A stretch of DNA of 64,000 bases from contig CM045746.1 of assembly GCA_024760905.1 (NCBI GenBank), forward strand, positions 12,747,966 through 12,811,965, given 5' to 3'. The first letter of the stretch is position 1; the number at the start of each line of letters is the position of its first letter. Below are positions 33,942 through 57,459 of this stretch, one piece after another. The notes beneath the pieces were generated by a model. It was not told the DNA's origin. It searched no databases and saw only the letters and a list, made by a program, of their open reading frames with translations. The DNA comes from Plotosus lineatus (Eukaryota; Chordata; Actinopteri; Siluriformes; Plotosidae). A program made the position numbers and the translations under genes.

Positions 33942-35118
33942 CTCTAACATCACAGGAAGAATTCTGATTAAACAGTCATGGGCTAGATGGGAAAGCATCT
34001 CCTTGTTTTGCTTTCTCCACACGTGCTTTTTCGCCTTGGTTTTCCAAAACAGAGGCTGTAAGCCATCCCATAAAACTGCCTGAAAACACACCCCAGCAGT
34101 GCGCAGAGAGAAACGGCAATCACATTTACACCTCTGACACTGAAAGGGGGTTAAAGGTCTTGGATATTAAACATAGCAGCAGCGGCTGTCTATTAAATTA
34201 ATCATTTCAATCATTGCCCCGAGGCAACAATACTTCCTGCCAAAGTTCCCCTCTTCATCTAAAGCAGAACCTGCTTTCCTTCATCAGCAACTTTTAAGAA
34301 CCTCAGCAGGAGAACCCAGCGTTTATAAATGCAGAGCGGCGCTACAGAGAATTCTTGGCGTTTTCATTTCCTGTAATGCAAACTATTTTAAGAAACTTCC
34401 CCAAGGTTAGTAGGCATTAAATTGATCAAATAGCAGCAGTGTGTAAAACTCGGCGGGTGGTATGTGCTAGGGTGGTAGTGTAAGTCATATGGCACACTAG
34501 GGGGCATTATGACAAAGGAAGAAAGAGACTGAGAGGGCAAGAGTCTGGCCTCCAGTGGAGTGTCGCTAAGCGGTCTACCCATGACAGTGAATACCCCACA
34601 ACAGACTTTTCACACAGTGTGATAGTGTCTAAAACAATGAGACACTAGCAGTAGGTACCCAAAAGGTTGCTGTCGGAGAAGTGTACACGTGCTGAGCCGC
34701 AGTGATAAGAGGTTTTTCATTAAATTATCGTAAACACGGTAATTGTGGTATTAGATTTATTTTCATGTAAAAGCAAAAGGTAATTGTTTAACATACTGAA
34801 TATCCATGTTTTATGTGTATAACTGGCATATTTAATCAATTATCAGCAATATGCCTTCTGACAGCACGTCAGCCTGGTGCTGAACAAAGACTCGAAAAGC
34901 ACGATGGTTTCTGACGGCTCGCGCAGTTTCGCATTGATCAGAATCGCGCTGACACACTGACAGGCTACTAGTTCATTTCTTCAGCTGCATTTTCATATAA
35001 AATTATGGCCATCACACCACTGGAAGTGGTTAAAATAACGGTTTAAAATTTTAATTCGGGTTATAGAACGAATAAATAAATGCGAAATCAGGTCATTTTC
35101 ATATAAAAAGAAAACTTA
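33938..35118. other. noncoding, non-repetitive sequence
   Basis: About 1.2 kb with no recognised transposon or gene. 34160-34400 is evenly composed and is a candidate for conserved noncoding sequence. Confidence 0.4.
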
Positions 35119-35120
35119 TA

Positions 35121-35999
35121 CAGTGGTACCTCACTTTACGAAACGAATCCATTCCAGCGCCTTTTTCGTAAAATTCATTACATGTAAAACATGTGATTCG
35201 TTCCAAGGCTCCCAATTCTACCCCATAAACCCTTTAAAAATGATAAAAGTACACAAATTTTGTATGAAATATGTGTTAAAAGTAAAAGAAAATTATTTAA
35301 ATTTTTTTAAATCTCTCGATCCACCCATGCGACGCTTTAAAGTCCGGGGGTTGCTGGTCTGAAGAACCCCCACCCCATGAGGTCCTTAAATATAGAGGTT
35401 GCTTTTTCCAAAATAATCGCCTCCATCGCTGTATCTCCGCTTTTAATGTCTCCTTCTGCTTCAATATTGTCCCGGTTGTAGAGGGGTTTCAGCCATACTC
35501 CTTTGCAATTTCACTCAACCGAATCCCACTTTCATATTTTTTTATCATCTCCTGTTTTACTTTTTTTGATAAAAGAATCCGCTTCTTTTTTTCAGTCTCA
35601 CCAGGAATCACTTTCCTGGGGCTCATGATTAATAATGAAAAATAACTGCAATAAGCACACTCAAAAATACCTCATGACGCAACAGTACAACTCTCCTTCA
35701 CGCGTGTGTCCAACAATGGGTCAAAGACACACAAAAAGCATTATGGGTACAGTACTGTATTATGGAGATTCAGCTCCCTCCTAGCCAATGGGAGGCCAGC
35801 GGGGCGGAGTGTTTGGAGATAACCAATGGGAAAGCAACTCACACATTGTTTGAATGTTTGAATGGCGCGTTTGAATTTTTAAGATGGCACTTTCGTAACG
35901 TGAACTTGTTTTGTATCCAGAGACAAAAATTTTAGGAAAATGCATTTCGTAACCTGCATTTTTCGTTTGGTGAGACTTTCATAAAGCGAGATACCACTG
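35121..35999 (-). mobile_element. Tigger-type DNA transposon remnant
   Basis: TA at both ends with inverted termini CAGTGGTACCTCACTTTACG and ATAAAGCGAGATACCACTG. The minus strand encodes the start of a CENP-B-type transposase (35489-35626). The remainder of the protein is broken. Confidence 0.87.
35489..35626 (-). pseudogene. Tigger transposase N-terminal fragment
   Basis: A 45-residue frame: MSPRKVIPGETEKKKRILLS, then KKVKQEMIKKYESGIRLSEI, then AKEYG and a stop. It is the first half of the N-terminal helix-turn-helix of Tigger proteins. A continuation (TILKQKETLKAEIQRW) is visible downstream in another frame. Confidence 0.82.
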
Positions 36000-36001
36000 T
36001 A

Positions 36002-36289
36002 TTATTATTTTTTTATTATTATTATTATTATTTTTTTTAAATAATCGCCATTCGGACAAGTGGAAAGTGGGTTGTGTTCCCCCATCCCCCGATTTTTAGG
36101 AGAATTTAAAAAAATTTTACATGCAGCCCATAACTCCAAAAAATTAGAGACAATTTATATACACAAAGATAATGTAGAGTAATAAGAATTTTAACATTTT
36201 TAAAAATAATTTAACTAACGTATAAAAAAGTAATTTTGTTCATTTTAGTGTAAAATGGACCAGAGTACGGTATCATCACGCAGATGTGT
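36002..36289. other. AT-rich noncoding sequence
   Basis: Starts with (TTA)n; nothing else recognised. Confidence 0.35.
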
Positions 36290-36649
36290 CTGTCTGTCTG
36301 TCTTCTTTTCGGCTTTTTCCCTTTTACTCGGGAGTCGCCACAGCGAATCATCTGATTCGCACGCTTGATTTGACAGAGGTTTTTACGTCGGATGCCCTTC
36401 CTGTCTCAACCCTTTTTTTTAGCAAGGGACAGAAACACGCTGACGACTTTGCAGCCTACGCTTTACGAAAGTCAGCAATGGTTCTTTTACATGCCTCTCA
36501 CCATAGACAGTGACAGACATGGCCCGCCTTTGATAACCCAGTTAGCTGCACTGGGGGGGACAGTGACGACCTTGTGGAGAGTGGGACTCGAACCCCCAAC
36601 CTTTGGATCAGCGATCCAGCGCCCTATACCACTAGACCACCACTGCCCC
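36290..36649 (-). mobile_element. full-length SINE type A with 19-bp target duplication
   Basis: Reverse copy with tail cttcttttcggctttttccc, body ccagttagctgcactggggg and complete tRNA-like head (gggactcgaacccccaacct, ccctataccactagaccacc). TATCATCACGCAGATGTGT occurs on both sides (36271-36289, 36650-36668), a perfect target-site duplication. Confidence 0.93.
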
Positions 36650-36674
36650 TATCATCACGCAGATGTGTAAAATA

Positions 36675-36933
36675 CCGTAATTTCCAGACTATTGAATGCA
36701 CCTTAATGAAAGCCGGACCATCTAAATTTAAAAGGAAAAAAGAATTTGTACATATTCAGGCCGCACCTCTTTATAAAGCACAGGTGCCTGTCTCACTCTT
36801 GCGCTTCCTGCTAGAGCTCCCCCTAGAGGTTGTTAGCCTGTAAAAAAATCTACAGATTAGCCGTATTGTTCTTTAAGCTTCAGACTTCAAGGAGTGTCAA
36901 AAAAAGTAGCATCTTATAGTCCGTAGATTATGG
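36675..36933. mobile_element. small TA-flanked MITE
   Basis: Ends CCGTAATTTCCAGACTAT and ATAGTCCGTAGATTATGG are inverted and flanked by TA. The interior (aggccgcacctctttataaa) matches a common vertebrate CCGTATTTTCCGGAC-type MITE. Confidence 0.68.
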
Positions 36934-36935
36934 TA

Positions 36936-37433
36936 CTGTAATTTTTGAACCAATAATGGTATCTTAATAAGTCATTTTCTTAATTTTTTCCCCCCTTCTT
37001 CCTGATTAACTATTATTGAGAGATTAATATTTAAAACAAAAAATGCCTTGGGGTGCCTACTACCAGCAGAAATGAAATATAGAACAGGATTGAAAGGTTT
37101 CGATACAAAGCCTTGAACAGTTTATTAAATAAAAATGTTTTTGTGGAAAAGTAATCTTATTGCGTGAGTTTTAAATCTTATGTTCCTGTAGGGCACAGGG
37201 ATCTCTGAATGTGGGTAATTGTTCCAAATCTCTCAGGGTATGAATTATCTAACATGTGACTGTTTTATTTTTATTAGTTTATGAACGCCTGCGGAGCTTG
37301 GTGATTCAGCAGTCAGAGACGAGCCAATGAGAGGATGGCCAGAAGTCACATGATTGCCAAACCTTCCATCCAGCTGATTCTGCCGATGCTGCTGAGTGTG
37401 TTGCCGCTCACACATACTCAAAGTTAGTCTCTC
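36936..37433. other. noncoding sequence, nothing recognised
   Basis: No supported gene. Confidence 0.35.
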
Positions 37434-37434
37434 T

Positions 37435-37437
<3 letters not shown>

Positions 37438-37482
<45 letters not shown>

Positions 37483-37494
37483 CACACACACACA

Positions 37495-37585
<91 letters not shown>
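37438..37585. repeat. (CT)n then (CA)n microsatellite
   Basis: About 42 nt of CT followed by about 100 nt of CA with one interruption. Confidence 0.97.
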
Positions 37586-37587
<2 letters not shown>

Positions 37588-37986
37588 TTCCCCTGGTGTG
37601 TTTCCCTGCTTATTCCAGCCTTTAGAGTGGTGAGATCACAACAGTCACGCTCCCCGTGGAACAAATCAATTGGTCTGAGAACGGCTAATCGAGGAGGTCT
37701 CAGCCTGCATCCAAATGAACTCTAGAACAGCTTGATTGCGCGAGTAAATGGTTCTGTCCACTTGCAGGAAGTCAACCCAACCTTATATTTTGTGTAGAAG
37801 GTGAAACAGCTGTACGAGACATAAAATGGTAAACGCAGGTGTTTTTTAAATTTTTTTAAACCATGTTCAGAAACAAAACAAGGTAACGAAAATAACCACA
37901 ACTTCCGCTTTGTAACATTCGGTTCTGAAACCTGTTGAAATGTGGTCCGGTTATCAAAAGGCACTAATGCAGAACTTGCTTTACAC
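37586..37986. other. noncoding sequence, nothing recognised
   Basis: No supported gene. Confidence 0.35.
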
Positions 37987-38258
37987 TGACTCCTAATCCT
38001 ACAAGGGAAGGTATGGAGCCTATCTCAGCCGTGGGTACATCCTGAGCAGCTTGCCAGTTCATTACAGGGCTGACATACAACCTTTCACACTCCCACCTAT
38101 GGGCAATTTGGTGCAGCGATTTAGCCTGATGTAGATGTCTTTGGACTGATAAGGGAATCAGAATACCTGGAGGAAACCCATCAAGCATGAGGAGAGCTTC
38201 ATAGAGAACCCAGGACCTTCTTGCTGTGAGGTGGACGTGCTAACCAATAAACCATCAT
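37987..38258 (-). mobile_element. tRNA-derived SINE, type C
   Basis: Reverse copy: tail atggagcctatctcagccgt and agcttgccagttcattacag, body tttagcctgatgtagatgtc, head gagaacccaggaccttcttg. Confidence 0.68.
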
Positions 38259-38489
38259 TAACAAACAAAAAATATAAATTAGTAACCATAACTTGGGTCC
38301 ACTCCAAAATTGAAGAGGTTATTCTTCGGACCACACCACACCCTTCCACTAAGTTTAATGGGATTCAGGTGGGCAGGTTTTACACAATCTTTTTTTTTTT
38401 ACTTTTAAAAAAAAACAACAAACAGCATAACTAATAAAGAGGTCTTAGGATGAAATGGGAAAGTACCATGTGCATCACAGTGCACAAAA

Positions 38490-39510
38490 TTTGCGCCGGC
38501 CCACCAGCATTTGCTGGCATTTTTATGGGAGGTCTGGAAAAATCCAACCCAATACCGGCCCCCGTGTCAGACAGATGGACTTTTCAGTAAAATTAACAAT
38601 CCGCCGTCGCCTAAGATATAACACTTCAATGAAAGCTCCTTACCAGAAGCTAGAGAAGATGCAGGGCGTTTGAGTGGCATCATAGCGCTTAAATAATCAT
38701 TAAAAACACACAAAAATAAACGTGAATTCACAAATCAAGGACTCACGCTGATGACATGCGTGTGAAGGAGAAAAAAAAAAGAGGTGTACACATCATCTGC
38801 AACCAATCAGCGGGAGGAAGAAACAAAAGCTCTCAGCCATTGGCTAAATTTGAATCACGTGCCAGTAACTTCCGGGTTTTGCCGCCATTCCGCGAGTATA
38901 ATAATAACAATTTAACTGTAACTAACAATGTCAAAGCAGACAAAGTTAACTTTGTAAAAGATCAACAAACTGACCAAAGTGACGCTGGACCAAGTAGCAC
39001 TAACGTCAGAGATTATAAAGATTATGAAAAGACTTGACGTTTAAAGAGGACTTTTCAGGACCAATGACTCCACCCACACTTTGAAATAATGTTATTTAAC
39101 GCTAACTATGTAGTACTAATACTGCAATAGGCCTGAGTACAGTTTTACATCGCAAACACCAAAAAATATTGGTCAAATTAAAGAAAATATGAATTATTAA
39201 ACATGTTTTAATTTGATCAGCAGAATAATAAATAAAGAGTTGTATATGACAGAGAATTTACATGTATGTAAATTACATTACATGTATGTTTCTTATTCAG
39301 TCATAATAGCTACTGTACACCAAACATATAGACAGGTTAACAAGTCAATGGAAAAAAAAAACAATAAGAGATTATCACATAGTTTATAATTCCAGAAAAA
39401 GTGGGGTCCAGTCAAATTCTTAGGGGTCCTGCAGATTTTTTCTTCTACCTGCCCCCCCTGTCTGGTGGAATTTTTTTTTTTTTTTTTTTTTAATTTCGTG
39501 CCTGCATCAC
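38490..39510. repeat. unresolved transposon-derived block
   Basis: 38640-38900 resembles the right arm of the Tigger-like foldback element (gtttgagtggcatcatagcg, cattggctaaatttgaatca). Around 38928-39035 a broken frame reads SKQTKLT and then KDQQTDQSDAGPSSTNVRDY, like the start of a transposon-encoded protein, perhaps hAT. Neither boundary is clear. Confidence 0.4.
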
Positions 39511-39717
39511 CACGTACAAGATCTTTTAAAAGACATAAACTGTGTGAAAAGATGCCTGAGTGTTTGGTTTGGAGGGAATATTTACTGTACCGTGTATATT
39601 TGCGTTGAATGAGGTCTGTGTGGGAGTTTTGCAGTATTAATTTTGATATGCAAAATTCACACCGTGTAAACAGAATGTCACGATTTTACCTGGTGAATCT
39701 CACCCACACACACGCAC

Positions 39718-39750
39718 TCACACACACACACACACACACGCACACACACA
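39718..39750. repeat. short (CA)n microsatellite
   Basis: About 33 nt of CA with one G. Confidence 0.9.
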
Positions 39751-40027
39751 CTCTGCATGCATTGTGCTCACTCCGAGGTCTGCATAGCTCTTTGTTCTTG
39801 ATCAGAGAAGCAGGAAGGAGATTAGCGTGAGCGTCCACTGTGTCTTTCTCCTCATCCGCCAACCCGATTAATGCTTTGGCCAGATAGTGAGGAAATCCAC
39901 TCGAGTGCATATGGACCACACAGCTTTTCTGTATTTAAACTGGAGCTTTGATCTTTAACTGCAATGTTGCCTTTACTTCCTTTTACAATTTGTTGCATTG
40001 GTTTCAGTAGGTGTGCAACAATAAAAC

Positions 40028-40030
<3 letters not shown>
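39751..40030. other. noncoding sequence
   Basis: Nothing recognised. Confidence 0.3.
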
Positions 40031-40063
<33 letters not shown>

Positions 40064-40078
40064 ATAATAATAATAATA

Positions 40079-40513
40079 CAGGGATCCCTCGCTACTTCAC
40101 GTTTCAATTCATGCAGCTTCAGTGCATCACGTTTTTTTTTTTTTTAAATATCCATCGAATTAAAAAATAAAGAAATTATGGAAGAATAGGGGGAAAAGTT
40201 AAGGAAAGACCCAAACAAACAAAAATTAAAAAACAACCCAAAACCCCTCAACAAAACTAGTTACATTCTTGTGAGGTGAGCATCTGTGTGATCTGTGTGT
40301 CTTTATTTATATTTTATTCACATCTTATGCATTATTTTTGAATGTTTAATTGTTATTATAAGCATTTATAACTTTGAATATGCATTTATTGATATTATAT
40401 ACACATATACATGTACGTATACGTCAGTCGGGGGGGGTGATCTTACTTTGCGGAATTCGGTGGTCGAAGGGGGGTCTCGGTCCCAATTAACCGCGGAAAA
40501 TGAAGGATCCCTT
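40079..40513 (+). mobile_element. Tigger-like MITE, near full length
   Basis: CAGGGATCCCTCGCTACTTC after TA (itself after poly(A) and (ATA)n at 40031-40078) through tacgtcagtcgggggggg and cccaattaaccgcgg to GGATCCCTT before TA. It ends only 112 nt upstream of the ptprd Ig1 exon. Confidence 0.87.
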
Positions 40514-40625
40514 TATAGGATATTTTACATCAAGGCTATAGTTGTAGGTATACATTGTAAATTAACTCAGTTTCCGATATTATACCTATACAGCACTAAC
40601 TTCTAACAATCTTCTTTAATTTCAG

Positions 40626-53689
<13,064 letters not shown>

Positions 53690-54639
53690 GTGAGTACCCG
53701 TCCATGGAGATGCTCAGTTCTGAAATTTTGGATCTGTTGCGGGTCCTTTTTCCGAGAATGTAAACAACTTGAAAAATCGAGATGTAAAAGAAATAAAGAG
53801 AGAAAATAAGATTCCGTTTCAAACAGATTTGTGTTTAATCACTGTTATATACAGATTGGGTTACTGTTAATTAGATAGCACAGAGAGCTGTGTCCAGTCG
53901 TGATTAATAAACGTGCTTTTGGGGAAGAGAATTACAAATACAGTGATCCCTCGCTACTTCATGCTTCAGTTTCCGCGGTTTCAGTGCATCGCAGGTTTTT
54001 CAAAAAATATTCATCGAAAAATAAAAAAAGGAAATTAAGGAAAAATGGTGGAAAAGTTAAGGAAAATGCAGCAAAACAAGGACAATTATGCAAAAAAAAA
54101 ACTCAAACAAAACAAAAAACCCCCCAACAAAACTACTTACATTTTTATGTGAGGTGTGCATCTGAGTGTGCGCCGCGTACGTCTGTGTGTGTGTTTGTGT
54201 GTATTTACCGTATTCGATGTGGTAAGCGCTCAGCGCGGTTAAAAAATTACAATGTTACCAGTGGAGTAGAACGGTAAGTGCTTATTACCATGGAGGTGGA
54301 AAACATGAATAATAACAGAACAATAAAAGAGTTTTACTGGTATTTATGTTATTGATTTTTTTGTATCAACCAAATTACTTACATAAAAGCTGAAAATAAA
54401 CAGAAAACAACATAATTAAAAAAAAGAGATCCTTTAATTTTCCCTCCCAGTGCTGTTCCTTTAAATATTTTCCCCCGACGTAAAATCGAACCAATCAACA
54501 TGAATGTCAACTTTAGCACAAGGCACGTTGAACCAGTCAACACGAAGGTCAACTTTAGTACATGGCACGTTGAAAAGCATATGGCCAGGAATGTGCTTAA
54601 ATTTATGAAGTTAATGAGCATGAGAAATGGGTCAAAAAT

Positions 54640-56719
54640 ACTCGTCATCACTTTCTGATTGGTCCATATCTGGCTCATCGCTCCATTCATTCAGAGCGCC
54701 CACTTCAAGTCATGCGCATCAGCTTTGCCTGGTGCGGGTTCTTCTAACCCTTCAAAGGGATCGCTGTCCTATCAGACTGCTCGAACAATAAATGATCTTC
54801 ACTGCTATCAAAACTATATTAATTATATGAATCATATTACCTATCGCGGAAAGAGGATAGTTTTGACGTTTTCGAAATTGCATAATTTTTTCACCTCAAA
54901 CTTCCTCACTTTTCTGTGCCACATGAGTTGCTCTTCGAAAAGAAATTTTATTTCGTTTCACGAATGTCCTAAGCCGAAGAACATTCAACAAGGTCTTAGA
55001 GAGTAAGCAGATGCCGGAGAAATGGAGGAGAAGTGTGCTAGTGCCAATTTTTAAGAACAAGGGAGACGTGCAGAGTTGTGGCAACTACAGAGTGATAAAG
55101 TTGGTGAGCCATACGATGAAGTTATGGGAAAGAATTGAGTAAGCTAGACTAAGGGCAGAGGTCAGCTTTTGTGAACAACAGTTTGGTTTCATGCCAAGAT
55201 AGAGCACCGCAGACGCAGTGTTTGCTTTGTGGATGTTAATAGAGAAGTACAGAGAAGGTCAGAGAGAGCTGCATTGTGCCTTTGTGGATCTGGAGAAAGC
55301 ATAAGACAGGGTGCCGAGAGACGAACTGTGGTATTGCATGAGGAAGTCTGGAGTGGCAGAGAAGTATGTTAGAGTGGTGCAGGACATGTATGAGAGATGT
55401 AAGACAGTGGTTAGGTGTGCTCTCGGTGTGACAGAAGCGTTCAAGGTGGAGGTGGGACTGCATCAAAGGTCAGCTCTGAGCCCCTTCTTGTTTGCTTTGG
55501 TGATGGACAGGCTGACAGACGAGGTGAGACAAGAATCTCCATGGATTATGATGTTTGCAGATGACATTGTGATCTGTAGTGAGAGCAGAGAACAAGTGGA
55601 GAAAAATCTAGAGAGGTGGAGGTATGCCCTGGAAAGGAGAGGAACGAAAGTTAGCCTCAGTTAAACAGAATACATGTGTATGAATTACAAGGACCCAAGA
55701 CAAACGGTGAGGTTACAGGGAGCAGATATAAGGAAGATGGAGGATTTTAAGTACTTCGGCTCAACAATCCAGAGCAATGGAGAGTGTGGAAGAGAGGTGA
55801 AGAAGCGTGTGCAGGCAGATTGGAATGGTTGGAGAAAAGTGTCCGGTGTGATGTGTGACAGGAAGGTATCGGCAAGAATGAAAGGAAAAGTGTACAAGAA
55901 GGTGTTGAGGCCAGCGATGTTGTATGGTTTAGAAACAGTGGCACTGGGGAAAAAACAGGAGGCAGAGCTGGAGGTAGCAGAGATTAAAATGTTGAGGTTC
56001 TCTTTGGAAGTAACGAGGATGGATAGGATCAGGAATGAGTACATAAAGAGGTTTTGGAGACAAAGTCAAAGAGGCTCGATTGAGATGGTTTGGACATGTA
56101 CAGAGGAGGGATGGTGAGTATATTTGTAGTAGGATGCTGAGTTTGGAACTACCAGGCAGAACTTCTAGAGGAAGACCAAAGAGAAGATTTATGGATGTGG
56201 TGAAGGAGGACATGAAGGTCGTTGGAGTAAGAGCAGAAGATGCAGAGGATAGGGTGAGATGGAGGCAGATGATTTGCTGTGGCGACCCCTGAAGGGAACA
56301 GCTGAAAGGAAAAGAAGAAGAAGAAGAAGAAGAAGAAGAATGACCTAAGCCAGTCACAACTTGCTTTGAATAATTTGTTGCCTTATGCAATGGTAGTGCT
56401 TCTTGTTTAAGAGCCTTGCTGGACACTCTTGTCCCTTGTTTCCTGCATGCTTCGAGCCATGAAATAAGTTCTTGTTCAATACATAAAAAACAACCTTTCT
56501 TCCTACACCAGCCTTTCGTTTTTGTTTTGTTTTATCGACCATTTCATGGAAATATTATTCTTCTTTTCGCCATTCACGTACATGTTTCCGATCAACATTA
56601 AATTGTTTTGATGCTGCAGAATTTGTTGAATTCTTTGCGAATTCTATCACTTTCAGCTTGAATGAGCTATCATACGCTTTTACACGTTTCCCCTTGTGTG
56701 ACGATGTTGCATCCATCAT
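54640..56719 (-). pseudogene. pogo-type transposase, core-deleted and interrupted
   Basis: The start (56719-56555) reads MMDATSSHKGKRVKAYDSSF, then KLKVIEFAKNSTNSAASKQF, then NVDRKHVREWRKEE: a Brinker-type DNA-binding domain. After frame breaks comes LISWLEACRKQGTRVSSKAL, then SFVKRNKISFRRATHVAQKS across the RTE insertion: the CENP-B-type domain. RKRQNYPLSAIGNM marks the entry to the DDE domain, which is otherwise deleted. The acidic end SSEDHLLFEQSD ... NEWSDEPDMDQSESDDEYF follows. It cannot make an active enzyme. Confidence 0.8.
54976..56340 (+). mobile_element. 5-prime truncated RTE-type LINE with 11-bp target duplication
   Basis: RT frames read FNKVLESKQMPEKWRRSVLV, CGNYRVIKLVSHTMKLWERI, LHCAFVDLEKA, DELWYCMRKSGVAEKYVRVV, MDRLTDEVRQESPWIMMFAD (catalytic FADD) and RYALERRGTKVS; later VLRPAMLYGLETVALGKKQE, MRWFGHVQRRDGEYI and DRVRWRQMICCGDP. 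The 3-prime end is ggcgacccctgaagggaaca, then (GAA)n. TGTCCTAAGCC (54965) and TGACCTAAGCC (56341) form the target duplication. Stops at 55141, 55202 and 55304 and frame shifts disable it. Confidence 0.92.
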
Positions 56720-56820
56720 AACACCTGATCATCGTTTAGGATAAAAAAAGCAGTACCAACTGGAAAGACTCCACATTTAGTAGTTACGTCATGTACATAC
56801 GGGGTTTTTTGGGACCAAAA
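56719..56820. promoter_or_regulatory. candidate bidirectional promoter of the pogo element
   Basis: About 100 nt separate the transposase start (minus) and the HIRAN-like start (plus). It contains TTACGTCA, a match to the CREB/ATF site, near 56781. Promoter function is inferred from the divergent layout only. Confidence 0.35.
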
Positions 56821-57097
56821 TGGCACTTCCTTTAAGCATGGCATCAACTTTAATATGTGATAGTTCTATTCAAGGATTTTATATTTATCGTGATATTTGG
56901 CAACCCTTCTTTAACGAACAGTTAACAACATATCGTCAGCTGTCTAATCCTTACGATAATTTTGCTGTAGCAGTTTCTAATGGTTCATTGGTTGTTGGAC
57001 ATTTACCAAGAGAACACAGCAAAATATTTTCCTGTTTTTTTAAAGCACAGCGGAACAATTAAATGTGTTGTTCGTGATGAACATTATAGACATTCAG
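56820..57097 (+). pseudogene. HIRAN-like domain ORF of the pogo element
   Basis: It reads MALPLSMASTLICDSSIQGF, then YIYRDIWQPFFNEQLTTYRQ, then LSNPYDNFAVAVSNGSLVVG, then HLPREHSKIFSCFF. The NPYDxFAVAV ... VGHLPRE core is that of HIRAN-like domains, which in SWI/SNF helicases bind DNA 3-prime ends. A frame break near 57040 continues as FLKHSGTIKCVVRDEHYRHS. The last segment is split by two insertions and resumes at 57438-57459 and 60385-60435 (EHLIL ... RLIK). A complete protein would be about 125 residues. It probably belongs to the transposon, not the host. Confidence 0.7.
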
Positions 57098-57437
57098 GAA
57101 CTTTCAGTCGAACCCAAAAATGCAGGACACAGAGTGTGAACACAGATGAGCTTTATTGTTCACACGGAAGGCAGAGCATGGGGAAAATGTAGTTACTGCT
57201 GGTGATGCGGAGAAACACGAAAATCATAAATTAAGGGGCTTGGCCAGCACGGAGCTGAGAACCAGGAGCCAGAGAGATCACAGGAAACGGGATCAAAAAG
57301 AGGTACAATCTTCTAGCGCCGGGAGAAGCGCACTGCTCGTCTTTATTGAATGGTAAATTGGCGAGTTGAATCAAGTGTGTGTGCATCGTGATCAGCCCGC
57401 GTGTGACAGCCACGCCCCTCTGCTGGAGCCTGCCGTG
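57098..57437. mobile_element. unclassified 340-bp insertion in the HIRAN-like ORF
   Basis: It separates HYRHS from the LEIPC-like segment found intact in copy 1. ctttattgttcacacggaag and gacagccacgcccctctgct occur in it. It might be a solo LTR or SINE-like piece; I cannot classify it. Confidence 0.45.
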
Positions 57438-57459
57438 CTTAGAATACCGTGTAACTCAC

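Noticed and set aside
53900..54277. 125-codon lysine-rich open frame
   Set aside because: It runs through the MITE and the end of the pogo element and matches no protein family.
55929..56426. 165-codon minus-strand open frame
   Set aside because: Antisense of the RTE LINE at 54976-56340; no domain of its own.
56820..57062. HIRAN-like ORF as a host gene
   Set aside because: It lies inside transposon ends, has a frame break and two insertions, and recurs in a second transposon copy.
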